DNA from: Cucumis sativus
Lineage: Eukaryota > Streptophyta > Magnoliopsida > Cucurbitales > Cucurbitaceae
Reading direction: 5' to 3'
DNA: 64,000 nt
Assembly: GCF_000004075.3 (NCBI RefSeq)
Contig: NW_022279561.1
Span: 144,473 to 208,472 of the forward strand
Shown: in pieces, positions 24,099 through 34,858 of the stretch
How positions within the stretch are numbered: position 1 is the stretch's first letter
Layout: each line of letters opens with the position of its first letter
Made by a program: the position numbers and the translations under genes
Notes under the pieces: model-generated
What the model was told of the DNA's origin: nothing
Seen by the model: only the letters and a program-made list of their open reading frames with translations
The model's database searches: none

Positions 24099-27000
24099 AT
24101 GGAAGAACTAAGGAAACTAGAACAAGTACATACACTCATTACATTAATGGACTCCCGCGGAATCCCCATCACTTCTTCTTCTTCCTCCAATCGATTCATT
24201 GCCAATTTCCTTCTCCTTTTGTACTTTCTCACTCAACTTCATCTCTGCTTTACGTTCTAAATTCCTCATCCAATTTGAACATTTCAATTCCTCCACTTCC
24301 CTAGTAAAATGTATGTTTCTTGATTGCAGCTTGATTTATTGGTGCTGATGAATCGTTGTTCTGATGTGAGTTTGTTTCATAATTGAATTGTATTTGTATG
24401 TTAGGTGCAACCATGTGGAGAGCTTGACTTTGACGATAAATTCGATTTGGTTTCTGAATACATGCCTGAAGGTGAGTGCAAGCTAAACCACTGATGACTT
24501 TGATTCATTTGACTCCTGCCCATCAACTTTTCTTTTGTTCTACAGTTTTCGGAAGAGTTTCTTGGCGATGTATCATTGCTGCTTGGCGATGATGAGGTAC
24601 TATGTTCTTATGATTTTTTTTTTAAGTACAACAATTGGGGTTGGATTCAAACCTCCACCTCTAGGATGGAATGTTATGTCAATTAAACTTAGCAGCTTGC
24701 TTTGATATCTATTCTTATGATCTAACTGAAATGTAGATGTAGATCAATAAAATAAGGAAAGGTGGAATGATTTTGTTTATTGGTATTTGTTGTAGGGTTA
24801 TATTTGATGTTTAATCTTGGAGAGAGATTTTATTTGTTTGTTGCGGAGGTAGTGGCCCTACTATTGATTGGTTGCTATGGTTTAATTTGTTTTCAGACTA
24901 TAGGGGAAAGGAGATGGAAAACACTTTGCAGCCTTATTGTGACAATAGCTGGATCTTGGTTCCCAGAACTATTGTGGGAAATGGCTATGGTTGGCTTGAT
25001 GCAATGCAGCGTGCAAATTCTACACTTGAAGATTTTGTAAGTGCATGGTATAGACTTTTTATTTTTGTTTTGAATCTTTGATTGAATATTAAATATTTTG
25101 GGGACTTCCATTGGCAAATACCTCTGATGGCATATGGTCGTTCGGCAGCATATATGGTTCAGACCTGTGGATGGGCTGGGCTGGGTTGGTCAGTCTCTTC
25201 CTTGCTGTCCCCTCTTTGTTTCCAAAGTAAGGGGTTTCAAATTAGCTGAGTGCAGGACTCTTTTGTAGCAATATTCCACTAGTAAATCAGTTGATGGAGA
25301 AAAGCTAAGGTTTTAGGGTTAGTGGGTCTAACTGAGGAACTTGGAGGTGCTCACCGAAGAATTCACTATTGCTGATTTTGTGACGAACTGCTGGTATTTC
25401 CTCTCCAACACATTGGAATCTCAGGTTTAGAAGTAAGAAGCAGACACTTTGATTTGGCTAGGGTGTCCGTGTTTGACACGTTTTAGACACTTGTACACTC
25501 TGATACTTGCTGGACATATATTGGACACTTGTTATTGCAGTGGATGTGCTAGTTACCACTTACTAGTTATACAAAGGCAATATAGGTCCAACATTGTCAG
25601 ACATGTCTAGAACACTTAACTTCGAATAAATTTTGGGAACAAAATGCACCAAATTCATTTTTTAAGCATACAAATGCATCAACTTTTTAACTTTGTATTT
25701 CCTTATATTAAAATGGTATATATTTTTAACAATGTATATTTTGTAATGCTTTCCTAGACTTTTAAAAAATGAAGTGTCATGATGTTTGTGTCGTGTCCTA
25801 TGTGTGTGTTGTATTCGTATCTATGCTTCTTAGTTTAGAAGGTGGTTACATGGAGTGAAAATTGAGGAGTGGTACAACATGTCAAAATTGAAGTTGGAAT
25901 CGGTTGGATTTAAAAACATTGTCTTCAAAGTGGTTAGTTTGTTCAATTGAGGGACTTTCTTTTTATTGATTTTTTCCTCTTCTTCTGGTCTAAACTGGGA
26001 AGGTTTTATTTATTTATTTATTTACGTGCTGTTGTAAGTCATTGTTAGAATTAATGGGCTTGGCCCAAGGAAGGATTTACCCTAATTTCCTATCCCTTTT
26101 ATCATAAGTCTTCCCTTTTGTATCTTTTGTTAATATGAGAAATTAATAAGAGAGCCAATTGTGGTTTTTCTTCGGTACTTGGGTTTCCATGTAACTCAGT
26201 GTCTATTTTACTTTACCGCTTTTAACAGTCATATTACGGGCTTGTTAGATGTCTTATCACCTCTCCCCATTTTGTAATCTCGGTTCTTGTTTTAATTCAG
26301 GTCTCAAGGCATACAATTACTGTCATGATTTTCTTTTCGGATTTTAGGCCTTTTTCCTTTAAAATAATTCTTTTATGTCTAGAATCTTTTGGATTAGTAA
26401 ACTTAGGCTATGACAATTCTGCCATATAACAAGCTGACATTATAATTCATTCTGCAGTTCAGATCTTATTTCATGTTTCACGGAATGGATGCAAACAAAC
26501 CTCAATCTGTATTCAAATACTTTCCCATTCTGTCATTTACGGAAAGTTACATATATCAGGTTATGTCCTACTCTTTTCTTTAGTTGTCTTTGGTGGAAAA
26601 TTAGATGTACAAAGGTTCAAGGATAATGTTGCAGTTAAGAAAAAAAAAAATTAAAGAGAAAGAGAGAGGGAGAAGAGAAAAAACTCTTCAATGATTAATA
26701 CGAAGGTTGGAGGATGTTACATCAATTGTTTCTTATTAAGAAAAACACAAAGAAAGAAAGAAAGTAAGAAGAAATGAATTTGAATTTTGCTTTGGTCTCA
26801 ATGTAAACAACTACAGGAATTAGTGGATGGAGAATATTTGAATATCTTTTGCTAAAATGAACTTTGACAGAATGAAGAAACTTCATCCGAGTGTGGTGTG
26901 AATATAAATACACGTTTCTTGAAGTAGTACATCTATATAGAGGAGATCATTGATCATTCGGTGTCAGTTTTGGGTTCAGCTAACTAGTTTGAAGAGGTTC

Positions 27001-29546
27001 ATTGTTTGGTGAAATGAACGAAAAAAGTACTGAAAGGAGAAGATTAAAAAGAAGAGAGGGAGAAGAAAAGAAGAAAAGGAGAAGAGAAGGAAGAAGAATA
27101 GAAGAAAGAAGAGATGAAGCTAGAAAGAGAAGAGAAGAAAGATAAGAGGAGCAAAAAGAAGAAAGAAAAGAAGAAAGAAAAGAAGAAGAAAGGAGAAGAA
27201 AATAAAGGTGGAGAAAGGAGAAGAAAATAAAGGTGGAGAAAGGAGACACGAGAATAGGAAGAAGTTATTCCTAAGGAGCCGCAGCAACACATTGCCACAA
27301 AACACACGTTTATTTATTTGTTTATATTTATTCTTCTTTTTAAAACAATTTTTTTGATGGGCTTTAGCAACTGGCCCAAATCAAGATGTATCATTAAGTC
27401 GACTTACTGAAGCTGGTTCGGTTGGTAAATCAGATGGCTCACCTTTTCTATTTTTGATGCTCATGCCCACTTGGCCACTTCTATAACCCAATCATGTCTT
27501 TACTATGATCTCAGTGACCTTGGGTTCTGTTTTGTTTGTGCATAATGAATTTATCTTCATGCTGCAGCTGGACACTTTGAATGAGAAGATAGTTTTGGGT
27601 GGATTTGCTTTTGGAGAATCTCAGGTGTTAATAGAATACTGGATAAGATGAAACATGGCAATTAAGCACTTGTGCATTTAGCTGACGAACTTTCATATGA
27701 TTTTTCCACTGAGATTTAGGAAACAAATGAAAAGAGCACTAAGATTCTAAGTGCTATCAGATCTGATCCACTTCAACCACTTATTAATCTCCTTAAATCA
27801 CATGGCTTATTGACAGACAGGTCTGATGATTTGCTCCAAACCATGTTCTTTTCCACTTGAGAAGTTGGGACTTACTTTGAATGGCAATATTGACTTCTTT
27901 GTTTGTTCCAATGCCTAGATTGGTCCACGAACTGAGAAGTGGAGAGGAGTATTGGGCCTTGGAAAGGGACCTATGTGGTGCATTGGCGAGCAATGGAAGG
28001 TAGTTGTTGTAGTCTTAATTTATTTTTATTTATTTCTTGTTGGGACTCCTTGTGCTCATGCTGATCCCAACTATTTTGTTTAGGTCTCTATCGAGGATGT
28101 AATGCGGGCTATTCATCTGAAATCTTTTGATTATAGAGTGTTGAACCTTCTTTTGTATCAGTTGAGAGGAAAGAAGTAATTCTTTCTTGTTTAATATTTC
28201 ATTCTTTTAGCACAACAATAATAGGATAGGAGATCGAACTTTCCACTTCTAGGATAGAAGGTTATGTCAATTACAGCTTTGGCCATTTAATATTTCATTT
28301 TAGAAGCTTAATAATCTAACTTTTCATGAAGTACTTGCTAGAGATAATACATTACGATATGTACTAGTCCTACAGACAATATCTGGGGGCTTCCAGTGGT
28401 TGAATTATAAGCCTAATGGACTTACCTTCTTGTGTTCTTTAGTAATTTTGTCAATCTTCTGATTTAACTGTGTTTGTTACTATTTTTTCTTATATTAAGT
28501 TGTTAACTGATGTGTTAGCGTTGCAATTTGTTTTTGATCTGCTATCCACCTTACTTTGTTAGTTTGATTATGTCGTGCTGAAGTTTTTTTGAAGGTTAAT
28601 GACTTGCACATGGAATTTCTATCAATCTCAGAATTGCTAGTTGAGATAGCTGACGATTTGTAAGTATTCTTCCCTCTCCTCCTGCTTCCAAGCACTCTGA
28701 ACAATCACCCATTTTGAGTTCTGCTAATAGGCAATAGCTTTGCTTGACTCCTGAATTGATGTCTACTAATAATTAATTTGAATATCATTTGGCAAGCACA
28801 ACACTGGTTTCCCTTGATGCTGGGTTGACTCACTGACTTTCTGTTAGGTTTGATTATGAGGTGAGTTTACCAATTCTCTAATATATTTTCTGACCCTTTT
28901 AGCTGCAAATAAAAGCTATGATCTTCATGTAGGATGATGTACTAGAGAATAATTTCAATATTCTGCGGATGTTTGTCCGGATGTATGGAGCTTCAGCTCC
29001 AACAGCGCTGGTGAGTGCTTGAGGTAGCTTTAATTTCATTTGATTTCTGAAGCAGCTCCAAATTACATAGAAGAGATTTGGTGTTAAGCTTAAAATTGGA
29101 AGATTAAATAAACACCAAGATCAAAGTTCAAAGATTAAATTTGTAACTGAACAAAACATAATCCTTTTCAACAGATTACTCATGGTAACCGGCATATATA
29201 CAGCTTGTACCACGTCTTTGATTCTTAATACTAAGTTTGTGTGGTAACCATTTTCAGGCAAAATATGTGAGCGAGGCTGAGGAAAAGTATGACGAACTAT
29301 TAAAAGCTTTGGATCCTCATTTATCCTCACTTTACCAAAGGAGATGTGAAGAGGCCACTAAAGAAGGTAACTGGTCCAACATTTTAAAGCACAAAATTCC
29401 TGAAATATGAAGACATATCAAATCATTTTGACATGTAATCAGGTGGTAAGGTGTCAGCACATCGGTTTGGATCGTGGAGTATCCCACCTCTGATACGAGA
29501 TGAGGAGTCGTTTCGAGCATCTGTTATGTCAAATATTCAAACATGA
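24099..29546 (+). CDS. Conserved plant protein of unknown function, 15 exons
   Basis: Exons: 24099-24220, 24330-24365, 24405-24471, 24546-24596, 24897-25036, 26458-26559, 27568-27624, 27720-27820, 27919-27999, 28084-28176, 28595-28659, 28848-28860, 28933-29010, 29258-29366 and 29443-29546 (TGA). The protein, about 406 residues, is mostly helical and acidic, with no signal peptide or membrane segment. Landmarks are MEELRKLEQVHTLITLMDSR, GELDFDDKFDLVSEYMPE, RTIVGNGYGWLDAMQRANST, LVHELRSGEEYWALERDL, VSIEDVMRAIHLKSFDYRVL and LFDYEDDVLENNFNILRMF. The splice borders from exon 5 on are convincing. Exon 9 needs one G at 27995-27996 and exon 10 one G at its donor (28176). The joins of exons 1-2, 3-4 and 4-5 are out of phase by one and are uncertain, possibly for the same reason. 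I do not recognise a named family; the evenly coding-like text argues for a real gene. Confidence 0.7.
24627..24695 (-). repeat. tRNA-derived SINE-like fragment (reverse orientation)
   Basis: Read on the minus strand it has TTTAATTGACATAACATTCC followed by GGTTTGAATCC, the box A and box B pattern seen at 28211-28290 as well. It lies in intron 4 of the unknown multi-exon gene. Confidence 0.45.
26043..26227. mobile_element. Solo LTR, 185 bp, with perfect target-site duplication
   Basis: The element begins TGTTAGAATTAATGGGCTTG and ends CGCTTTTAACA. Its ends are the inverted pair TGTTA/TAACA, and it is bounded on both sides by the 5-base direct repeat GTCAT (26038-26042 and 26228-26232). That is the structure left by recombination between the two LTRs of a retrotransposon. 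The LTR is short, in the size range of TRIM or small Copia LTRs. It sits in intron 5 of the unknown multi-exon gene. Confidence 0.9.
27019..27250 (+). repeat. Polypurine tract with a 26-bp tandem unit
   Basis: About 230 bases are almost pure A/G on the plus strand. The right end contains two copies of GGAGAAGAAAATAAAGGTGG plus AGAAA in tandem (27191-27245). It lies in intron 6 of the unknown gene. Open frames on the minus strand here (Ser/Phe/Leu-rich) are composition artefacts. Such mirror-like polypurine tracts can form triplex DNA, but no function is shown. Confidence 0.8.
28211..28290 (-). repeat. tRNA-derived SINE-like fragment (reverse orientation)
   Basis: Plus-strand text GATCGAACTTTCCACTTCTA, GGATAGAAGGTTATGTCAATT matches the fragment at 24627-24695, with the same order of box-B and box-A complements. 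It lies in intron 10 of the unknown multi-exon gene. Confidence 0.45.
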
Positions 29547-30974
29547 AAGGTGATAGTAACCTCATAACCTCGTAACAAATGTTGATGAAATAGCCTTCCT
29601 AAATAGGGGATTGTTGGTTCTACTAATTTTTATGCATTGGTTTTTGAAATATATTTTAGTGGTAAGAAAGGTGTATAATTATGAGTGATGTTCGTAATGC
29701 ACCTACCTATTTTTATTCAAATAGGTCTACCACGTAGTTTACTCTTTTGTAACTTTAAGACATGAATTTCAGTTGCAAAAATTAATATAAATTTGAGCCC
29801 ATTAACTACTTCTAACTACTAGTGTAATACCATGCTATACATTTTAATATTTTCTTATACTATTATTTTATTGAATTGAATATTTTTATATCAAAATAAT
29901 GTTGTTTCGAAATATTTTACATAAAATAGTTGATTTTTACGTTTTTTTTAAATAAAAAAAAAGAAAAGAAAAAAAAGAAGGAAGAATCTTGTTTTAAAAA
30001 ATAAATAAAAAGAAAGGTCGAGTCTTAAAAAAACAGTGAAGAGAGATGGGCGCTCTCTTTCAACTTTTATTTAAAAGTTTTTCTTTTCTATCATTTAAAT
30101 AAAACTTATTTAAACATTTATCTAAATTTTATTTTTTAATTATCATGTTTTAAAATATTTCTTTAAAAAAAACTTGATTTTAATATTTTAGAATTATTAT
30201 TAATATTAGTACCGTAAAATTTATATCCTAATTTAAGACCAAAGTAAATTTTACTTAAATCACCTATCCATGTAATACGAGGGTGTCAAATTTAGATGAT
30301 CTTGTTAAACAATCCAACAATCCTTCCGACTTTAAAACTAATATGTTTTTAAAAAAATTATCATTAAAATATTCTCCAAATTCTTCACTTTTACATTATC
30401 TCTCCCTCCTCTTCCGTATTTCTCATTAGAAAAACACTCACAAAATTATAGAAGAAAATAAAATTAAAATTCACAATTAAAATAACTGATTTTGCCTAAT
30501 TAGTTGTCAAAATCCATTTTACCATAAGAGATGAGAGCTCTACCAAAGCTAGCTTCCTACGAAAAATCAACTATCAAGTAACATAAAAACTCTTCTAATA
30601 ACAAAAGCCTACTTGTATTTCCATTTTCTCAATTCACTTAAGAGCTTGTGTACTTCGGAATTATGCTAAACCTTCAAATTTATATACATATATTTTATAG
30701 AATTTCAAAATATTTATAACCACTTTTATTTAATTTATTGCATTTAATTTTGTAGTAAATTTAGAATAATGAAATTTCATAATAATTAGTTTTGCAATGA
30801 TTGAATTTCATGGATGAGGGTATAGATGAAATTTTATAAAAGAAAATTAAAAGATAGATTTGTTTTCTATATATTAAATAAAATAAGGTTGGTTTCAAAA
30901 TTGAAGTATAACGCAACCCATTTTCCGTCATCGTTAAATTAAAAAACTCGCGGCTGCAACCGAAGCATCCATTA
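29547..30974. other. Intergenic region between the unknown gene and TBCC
   Basis: AT-rich DNA with the 3' UTR of the unknown gene at the left and the cofactor C promoter at the right. A-rich simple sequence lies at 29947-29985. No gene, RNA or element with clear ends is seen. Confidence 0.5.
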
Positions 30975-32045
30975 ATGGCGGACGCTGATGAACCTTCGTC
31001 GATCCCTAATTCTATTCCTTCAGATCCTTCAGACGCGAATCTCCAAAAGAAGCATGCTTCAGTCATCGAACGCCTAGCCAATCGCAATCAAACTCGCTTA
31101 GAGAATTCCATAACTCGCAGATCGGAATCCGATTCCTCTACCTCTTCCACTTCTTCCTTTCTCGACCGCTTTTCCGACTCCAAGCGCGCCATCGAGTCGG
31201 CACTCGCCCAATGCCGCCTCACACCGCCGGACCCCGCTCAACTCAGATCTCACCTCGATGGGATATCCACCTCAATCTCCGACCTCGAGAAGCTCGTTGC
31301 CGAATCCTCTTACTCTTTGCCCTCATACGAGGTACGAGCTTCACTCAAATCCATTTCGGAATTGAAACAAGCCCTCGATAATTTAAATTCTGAGTTGCTA
31401 CCTAAAAAGAAATTCTCATTCAAAAACAAAGCCACGAAGAAAGACCAAAAATCAGAGTCGAAAGATCCAGGGCTTGAAAATGCTGATTCTATGTTAATGA
31501 ACAAGCAACAGCAAGCGAGTTACAGCGCGCGGGATTCTCCAGGAATCAGAGACAAGGACGGAGAGATTCTGGTAAAGAATTTCAAGGGATCAGATGTTGG
31601 GGAATTCACTATCTCGGGTCTTAGTTCTTGTGAGGTCAAGTTGATCGGTAGTGTTAGGGCATTATTTATTCACAAACTAAGAAACTGCAAAGTTTACACA
31701 GGACCTGTAATGGGTTCAATTCTAATTGATGATGTTGAGGAATGTACCTTTGCAATGGCCTCCCATCAAATCCGGATTCACAACGCTAAGAAAAGCGATT
31801 TCTATCTCAGAGTCAGGAGTAGGCCGATCATTGAAGATAGTAGCAGCGTGCGATTCGCTCCCTATCGTGTGAGCTACGAAGGAATTGAAGAAGATCTCAC
31901 AGATGCAACCCTTGGCGTGGAGACAGGGAATTGGGAAAATGTAGATGATTTTCGTTGGTTACGAGCCGTGCCGTCTCCGAACTGGTCGATTTTGCCGGAG
32001 GATGAGCGGATTGACACCATCAAAATCTCTCCCACAGAAGGTTAA
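30975..32045 (+). CDS. TFCC: Tubulin-folding cofactor C (TBCC domain protein)
   Basis: A single intronless frame of 356 codons with no frame break. Residues 1-50 are acidic and Ser/Pro-rich. Residues 60-150 form the helical, spectrin-like N-terminal domain (FLDRFSDSKRAIESALAQC; ISTSISDLEKLV). A basic linker follows (PKKKFSFKNKATKKDQKSE). The C-terminal beta-helical TBCC/CAP domain, about residues 190-310, has VKNFKGSDVGEFTISGL, SVRALFIHKLRNCKVYTG and SHQIRIHNAKKSDFYLRV. The Arg of QIRIH is the expected arginine finger. In the cofactor complex this protein triggers GTP hydrolysis on beta-tubulin to release the folded alpha/beta dimer; the Arabidopsis counterpart is PORCINO, needed for microtubules in embryos. 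ATG 30975 is the first in-frame Met and fits family length. Confidence 0.95.
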   Translation: MADADEPSSIPNSIPSDPSDANLQKKHASVIERLANRNQTRLENSITRRSESDSSTSSTSSFLDRFSDSKRAIESALAQCRLTPPDPAQLRSHLDGISTSISDLEKLVAESSYSLPSYEVRASLKSISELKQALDNLNSELLPKKKFSFKNKATKKDQKSESKDPGLENADSMLMNKQQQASYSARDSPGIRDKDGEILVKNFKGSDVGEFTISGLSSCEVKLIGSVRALFIHKLRNCKVYTGPVMGSILIDDVEECTFAMASHQIRIHNAKKSDFYLRVRSRPIIEDSSSVRFAPYRVSYEGIEEDLTDATLGVETGNWENVDDFRWLRAVPSPNWSILPEDERIDTIKISPTEG

Positions 32046-34201
32046 GCCTTTGAAAGTTAAGTTTTCATCTCTACTTTTGATGAATCCCAAGTTTTCTTTC
32101 AAGGTTTTGTTTGGTTAATAGAGCAGTAGGATGCATCATAGAGAATTTCAAGTAGTTGATTTTGCTGTGATTGTGTGTATACAAAACTGGGAATCCTAGT
32201 AAATTCTCTCCCTTTCAATTGGTTGATTTTTCAAAAAATATTTCCTGGGTTGGCTGTTTTTCTTGCTGCCTTCGAGTGAGTTGCTATAGCCACTTGATAA
32301 CTTTGCCTGAAGGAATATGATTGTCATTTCTTTTCATACCATGAAGATTTAGACTACTATGATTTTGAATGAAACATTGTCTCAAAATTGAATATTAGTT
32401 CTGGAAACATGATTTGTAGGCTTTCTGCCCCTGTATGTATGCTTGTTGAATCTTGTAGCAGTCTCAAATTTTGATGTACTATGATGACTTGATGAGTAAA
32501 AAGTATTGGAGAGTTCTTCAATCAAAGGGGTGATCATAAGCACAACTGATATATGTCTCAAGAGTTTTCATCTAATGAATGCTATGCTTATGGAAGGTTT
32601 GGAAATTGCATGGAACAAATGAACACCAAGTACCTTATATGTAAGTTACGAACATGAAGTTCGAGAAGAAAGATATAAGCTATAAAGAAGAAGAAACATT
32701 CTTGAAAGTGTTGTCATTTCGTTCTCCTCAAAGATGTCAGAAGATCATACATAGATTATGGATATAGGAAATGATACCAACCAACCAACTCAAAGTTTTC
32801 CAAAGAGAACCAAAACCGATATGCAGAAGGACAATGCACGTTTTAGTGGCAAGAAATAGTCTCCATTCCTTTAGATTTATGATCCCCAACAACTCATGCC
32901 AAAGCTTTCGTGATCGCATTCCAAATTTGAGCCAAAAGCTTTTGGTGCATCCCTCAAATATTGTATAAAGCAACATATTCATTTGTCTGCTTGTTCGTTT
33001 GCTAACAAGTATCCGTCGATATTACCTCCTGCCTAAAAAAATTAAGAGGAAACGAATGCCTCCGAGGAGATCATGGTTTGACTCGTTGTCATCGATTATA
33101 CCCCATAATATTTATATTAAAACAACAACAAACTAAAAAGCATGGTTAGAGTGACATCTTCTCATTCTTTTTCTTTCAAGAAAAAGATTTCCTAATCGTC
33201 CTTACAAGTTCAATTCATTTTTATCGATTAAAAAGTGCAAAATTACAATAGATGATTAAAATTGGAGTGCAATCTTTGAAATATTTCAACAAGTTTTTCT
33301 TGAGTTGAACAAGTGTTTCCTATTATTATTATTTCAAAACTTTGTACTTGTTATATTGTTGTGATATTGTTGTTAGTCTTCGTAAATGTTTCAAAACTCA
33401 TAGGAAATAAACATTTGTTAGAATGACTATGATGAAAATTGAAACTTGTTAGATGAAAATTAGGAGCATTAGAACATCGAGAAGGTGTTTGTGTGCCAAC
33501 TTAATTTTGTTCCACAACAATAGTTTCGAGTCTTAACTTTTTTTTTAACAAAATAACAAATTGGGGTGTTTTATTGGAAACAAATTAATGACAAAATTTA
33601 GGAATTTTTCCTCTCTCTTTCCCTTTCCTTTCCTTTTATTTAATATAATTATCCTTACGTAATTTATGAAAATAATATACTCCTATGAACTTAAAACTTA
33701 AATTAAGAAATTTACTCATGAACTCAATCAACAAACCAAACCAATCAAAATGCAACCAACAATAAAATATATAGACAATGATACAAAAGAGGAAACATGC
33801 ATGTGAAGAAGTGACAAAAACAATCTACATTACAAAACCAAATAATTTTTAATGCAATAATTTTCATTTATTAGCTCAAAAAGAGTATCCAAACACATTT
33901 AAGATCAACTTAAAAAAGAAGAAAAAAACAACTTAACCAAAATAGAAATGCAGTTGATATTGTGGAAAATTAGATAAAAATGGGCATCCACAATTTAGAT
34001 CAACAAAAAACAAACACATTTTTGTTTCCAAGTAGGAAGCCACCATTTTCTTCCATTAAAATTTTGAAAAAGTAAAATAAAATAAAATAGAACATCTAAG
34101 CTAAGTATACTTCTTTTACATGAACTTAAATTTTTAAGTTGATCTTGAAGAAAGTGGGAAGAAAAAATAAAAACATAAGAGAGAAAAAGAAAAAGTAGAA
34201 T
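32046..34201. other. Intergenic region, cofactor C 3' UTR and beyond
   Basis: The first few hundred bases are likely 3' UTR. The rest is AT-rich with open frames of 60-80 codons on both strands at 32737-32982 that show no domain. Pyrimidine-rich sequence lies at 33600-33640. No gene is supported. Confidence 0.45.
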
Positions 34202-34315
34202 ATGGGAAGGTCTCCATCATCTTCTTCTTCTTCTTGTGATGACATTGGCCTTAAAAGAGGTCCATCGACTCTTGAAATGGATGATGAACTTAGTTTCTTT
34301 TATTACAAAACATGA
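34202..34315 (+). pseudogene. Relic of an R2R3-MYB first exon
   Basis: A 37-codon frame reads MGRSPSSSSSSSCDDIG, then LKRGPSTLEMDDELSFFYYKT and stop. Plant R2R3-MYBs start MGR-P-CC...-GLK-GPWT-EED-L, and the spacing MGRSP / GLKRGP / TLE-DDEL follows that pattern. The first R2 Trp is replaced by Ser, EED by MDD, and the CC pair is replaced by a Ser run expanded from TCT repeats. The frame stops before the second Trp. No following MYB exon (GKSCRLRW type) is seen in the next 2 kb. I read it as a decayed fragment. A chance match is possible but unlikely given the ordered residues. Confidence 0.5.
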
Positions 34316-34588
34316 CCATATGACACAACGGTGAACTATGGCCAATTTTAGATTACACGTAATAACAAATAGTATAATCATAGATTATAAATCGAAGTTT
34401 ATCAATATCTATAATCGTAAAATAAAAATTTTTACTATATTTATAAATATTTTCGACCGTTTTATCTTCTATTATATATTCGGTTATATATATGTAGGTA
34501 TGTTTACATTTTTTAAAAAATGGGGTAAATTAGCAAAATATACATATTGGGTTCTCAAGAATTGGGTATAATGTCTGATTTCAGGCCA

Positions 34589-34858
34589 TTAGGAAGCTCT
34601 CTTCTCCATCATTTTTCTTAAAATTGCATATGATCGCCGGAAAGCACAAAACACCACCAGTCCGTCATCTTTTCGGTGACCGGAAATGCATAATTCCTTG
34701 GCTGCTATATTTTCTTCGTCTTCGTCGGCTAATAAATGCGGTGGAATTATGTCGTCGTTCTCCATTTGATGAGTATTTGTTTTCCATTCTTCAGCATCCA
34801 TAGCCCACTCATTGGAATCAATCCCCGCCATTGCCAAAGCTTCTAAAGAAACCCTCAT
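34589..34858 (-). CDS. Small acidic protein, tandem pair member A
   Basis: An intronless frame of 89 codons starting MRVSLEALAMAGIDSNEWAM. It continues DAEEWKTN and PPHLLADEDEENIAAKE and ends GLVVFCAFRRSYAILRKMME, KRAS. The N-terminal half, a helical LEALAMAGID-NEW block followed by the acidic PPHLLADE block, is shared with the frame at 36549-36949. That shared conservation is the main evidence that both are real genes. No signal peptide or membrane segment is seen. The C-terminal halves differ, and the two genes differ by one base (GCTTCCTAA versus GCTTCTAAT) just where this one stops, so the true end may be further on. I cannot name the family. Confidence 0.65.
   Translation of the reverse strand: MRVSLEALAMAGIDSNEWAMDAEEWKTNTHQMENDDIIPPHLLADEDEENIAAKELCISGHRKDDGLVVFCAFRRSYAILRKMMEKRAS

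Noticed and set aside
26980..27307. Three overlapping minus-strand frames of 60-90 codons rich in Ser, Phe and Leu
   Set aside because: They are the complement of the polypurine tract in an intron. Their length is due to composition and they have no domain.
32737..32982. 81-codon minus-strand frame and 65-codon plus-strand frame
   Set aside because: I considered a retroelement reverse-transcriptase or zinc-ribbon remnant, but no ordered motif is present.
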